Assembly (NCBI RefSeq): GCF_037203765.1
Contig: NZ_JBBCAS010000001.1
Span: 124,001-188,000, forward strand
Reading direction: 5' to 3'
Source of the DNA: Sediminicola sp037203765
GTDB taxonomy: Bacteria > Bacteroidota > Bacteroidia > Flavobacteriales > Flavobacteriaceae
DNA: 64,000 nucleotides
Shown here one piece after another: positions 61,977 to 64,000 of this stretch (position 1 is the stretch's first letter; each line of letters begins with the position of its first letter). Below the pieces are notes generated by a model. The model was not told the origin of the DNA. It saw nothing but the letters and a program-made list of their open reading frames with translations, and searched no databases. The translations under genes were made by a program, and so were the position numbers.

Positions 61977-63764
61977 TTAATGAAATTTTTCATAAATTTT
62001 CTTTGCCCTGGACAGTCCTACCGTTTTGGCCAGATCTTCCACTGACGCCTCTTTGATGCGTTTGACCGACTTAAAGGTTTTTAGTAATTCCTGTGCTGTT
62101 TTCTCCCCAATACCATCAATGCCCTCCAATTCTGAATTGATGGCCCCTTTACTTCTCTTGTTCCTGTGAAAAGTAATTCCAAATCGATGGGCTTCATTGC
62201 GCAATTGTTGGATAATTTTTAAGGACTCGGATTTTTTATCCAAGTATAAGGGTATGGAGTCTCCGGGAAAATAGATCTCCTCCAAACGCTTCGCTATACC
62301 GATAATGGCAATTTTTCCCCTGAGTCCCAAAAGATCCAAACTTTTCAGGGCAGATGACAACTGACCCTTTCCTCCATCAATCACAATGAGCTGAGGTAAA
62401 GGTTCGTCCTCATTCAAAAGTCGCTTGTACCTTCTAAACACAACTTCCTCCATAGAGGCAAAATCATCTGGACCCTCCACGGTTTTGATATTATAGTGTC
62501 GGTAATCTTTCTTTGAGGGTTTGCCATCCTTAAAAACTACACATGCCGCCACCGGATTGGTTCCCTGAATATTGGAGTTATCAAAACACTCAATATGTCT
62601 GGGCTCTTCTGACAACCTTAGGTCCTTTTGCATCTGGGCCATTATCCTATTGGCATGCCTATTGGGGTCTATTATTTTTTCCTGTTTGAAACGCTCCTGT
62701 CTAAAGAATTTTGCATTGCGCTCCGATAGCTCCAATATTTTCTTTTTATCCCCCATTTTTGGAACGGTTATCTTTATACCAGGTTCCGAAGTCACCTCAA
62801 AGGGAACATACAGCTCTCTGGAAAGGGAATTGAAACGTTGCCTAATTTCAACAATGGCCAAGGATAAAAGATCGTTGTCCTCCTCGTCCAATTTCTTTTT
62901 AATTTCCAGGGTATGGGACCTTATGATAGATCCGTGTGAAATCTGTAGAAAATTCACATAGGCGTACAGCTCATCGGAGACAATGGAAAAAACATCCACA
63001 TTGTTGATATTGGGATTTACAATGGTGGTCTTTACCTCATAATTCTCCAATACTTCAATCTTGTCCTTGATCTGCTGCGCCTCCTCAAACCTCATTTCAG
63101 CCGCATAGGCCTTCATCTGGTTTTTGAAGTATTGTAGGGAGGACTTAAAATTACCTTTGATAATTTCCCGTATGTCCTGAATTTCCTGATGGTACTCCTC
63201 TTGTGTTTGGTACCCCTCACAAGGCCCTTTACAGTTCCCGAGATGATACTCCAAGCAAACTTTATATTTCCCGGCCTCTATTTTTTCCTTGGACAGGTCA
63301 TAGTTACAGGTCCGCAATGGATAAACACTTTTTATAAGTTCCAACAAAGTCTTCACCGTTTTCATACTTGTATAGGGACCAAAATATTCCGACCCGTCTT
63401 TAATATGTCTTCGTGTAGGAAAGATCCTTGGGAACCTTTCATTCTTTATACAGATCCACGGATAGGTCTTGTCGTCTTTGAGCAATACATTATAGCGGGG
63501 CTGATATTTCTTAATAAGATTGTTCTCCAACAAAAGGGCGTCAGACTCTGTAGGGACCACAATATGTTTTATGTCCCTTATTTTTTTAACCAGTACCCTG
63601 GTTTTGCCCACCTCATGATTTTTTGAAAAATAGGAAGATACCCGCTTCTTCAAATCCTTGGCCTTTCCCACGTAAAGGATTTTGTCATTACTATCGTAGA
63701 ACTGATAGACCCCAGGACTGGAAGGCAGTGTTGAAAGTTGCACTTTAATTGGTATCTCCGACAT
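61977..63764 (-). CDS. uvrC: Excinuclease ABC subunit C
   Basis: Makes both incisions in nucleotide excision repair with UvrA/UvrB. 595 residues: GIY-YIG domain (PGVYQFYDSNDKILYVGKAKDLKKRVSSYF), Cys-rich segment (CLEYHLGNCKGPC), UVR motif near 205-240 (AAEMRFEEAQQIKDKIEVL), RNase H-like nuclease domain (HIECFDNSNIQGTNPVAACVVF ... LIVIDGGKGQLSSAL) and C-terminal helix-hairpin-helix pair (INSELEGIDGIGEKTAQELLKTF). Complete. Confidence 0.98.
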   Translation of the reverse strand: MSEIPIKVQLSTLPSSPGVYQFYDSNDKILYVGKAKDLKKRVSSYFSKNHEVGKTRVLVKKIRDIKHIVVPTESDALLLENNLIKKYQPRYNVLLKDDKTYPWICIKNERFPRIFPTRRHIKDGSEYFGPYTSMKTVKTLLELIKSVYPLRTCNYDLSKEKIEAGKYKVCLEYHLGNCKGPCEGYQTQEEYHQEIQDIREIIKGNFKSSLQYFKNQMKAYAAEMRFEEAQQIKDKIEVLENYEVKTTIVNPNINNVDVFSIVSDELYAYVNFLQISHGSIIRSHTLEIKKKLDEEDNDLLSLAIVEIRQRFNSLSRELYVPFEVTSEPGIKITVPKMGDKKKILELSERNAKFFRQERFKQEKIIDPNRHANRIMAQMQKDLRLSEEPRHIECFDNSNIQGTNPVAACVVFKDGKPSKKDYRHYNIKTVEGPDDFASMEEVVFRRYKRLLNEDEPLPQLIVIDGGKGQLSSALKSLDLLGLRGKIAIIGIAKRLEEIYFPGDSIPLYLDKKSESLKIIQQLRNEAHRFGITFHRNKRSKGAINSELEGIDGIGEKTAQELLKTFKSVKRIKEASVEDLAKTVGLSRAKKIYEKFH

Positions 63765-63797
63765 GGGCTTTCGGCTTGTTTTGAATTATGCTCCCTA

Positions 63798-63805
63798 CAA
63801 AGATA
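63798..63805 (-). promoter_or_regulatory. -7 box for uvrC-patatin
   Basis: The minus strand reads TATCTTTG (TAnnTTTG), 33 nt upstream of the uvrC ATG. The remaining 195 nt to the window edge are AT-rich and hold no gene I can support. Confidence 0.5.
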
Positions 63806-64000
63806 ATCTACTCCCTAGGAATATAAATAAATCGAGATTTTTATCTTCTCACCTAATATAACATTACAACAATCTGTAATTACGAAAGAAAAATAATCGA
63901 TCAATTAAAAAGAAATCTTCTGAAATACGCATGCTTTAATTTGTGCATTTCACAATTTCACGGATCATTTATTGCAGAATTGTGCGCTTATTAACATTTA

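Noticed and set aside
1..64000. tRNA, rRNA, CRISPR array, insertion sequence, prophage or defence island
   Set aside because: No T-arm-like sequence in any gap, no repeat-spacer series, no transposase or integrase, and base composition and gene style are uniform; gaps are short.

Overview
The window is a chromosomal segment of a member of the Bacteroidota, almost certainly family Flavobacteriaceae. Support comes from moderate GC, -7 boxes of the TAnnTTTG type, very weak Shine-Dalgarno use, four TonB-dependent receptors (two of them with long carboxypeptidase-regulatory N-termini), families typical of the group (DUF4270, DUF5689/lamin-tail, PDZ-containing M61 peptidase, BamA-fused patatin), an atpD-atpC pair separated from the rest of the ATP synthase genes, and a pan/radA neighbourhood typical of the group. 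I cannot name the genus. I see no rRNA, tRNA, CRISPR array, insertion sequence, prophage or integrase; this is mostly core genome.

Layout. 1-10.6 kb: biotin synthesis in pieces (bioB; bioA plus a ketoacyl synthase; bioF, DUF2007, bioD), interleaved with a cupin oxygenase, an NfeD-like/flotillin pair and a GT39 membrane glycosyltransferase. 10.6-15 kb: M61 peptidase, GNAT, atpC, atpD. 15-19.7 kb: TonB receptor with an SGNH-hydrolase lipoprotein. 19.8-24.4 kb: a short GT5-like protein, a DUF4270 lipoprotein and glmS. 24.5-29.5 kb: panC, panD, a flippase-like membrane protein, a hydrolase-fold protein and radA. 29.4-40.5 kb: aldo/keto reductase with a tiny membrane ORF, exonuclease III, a barrel protein with a TonB receptor, glyS, a coiled-coil protein, comF, an Ig-like lipoprotein, omega-amidase and an ankyrin protein. 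40.7-44.1 kb: PAS histidine kinase, response regulator and DinB. 44.1-49.4 kb: DUF5689/lamin-tail lipoprotein, TonB receptor and a divergent secreted nuclease-like protein. 49.4-64 kb, all on the minus strand: small membrane protein, Oar-like TonB receptor, the operon DUF3108-kynA-M23-pgi, hpd, then uvrC-patatin.

Most coding sequence is conventional. The least explained signals are in noncoding DNA: a long, heavily self-complementary leader in front of bioB with two copies of CCGCTAT competing for one ATAGCGG; a compact three-way-junction-like leader in front of hpd; a promoter-hairpin-hairpin-terminator unit downstream of hpd that looks like a small RNA of about 100 nt; and perfect inverted repeats upstream of two TonB receptors. 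In proteins, the points to note are the ketoacyl synthase linked to bioA, a hydrolase-fold protein whose nucleophile serine is replaced by Asp, an M23 peptidase with Cys in place of a zinc-ligand His, a thrombospondin-3-like calcium-binding insert in DUF4270, and a 38-residue membrane ORF abutting the aldo/keto reductase. All RNA structures were folded by eye and need covariation or expression evidence.
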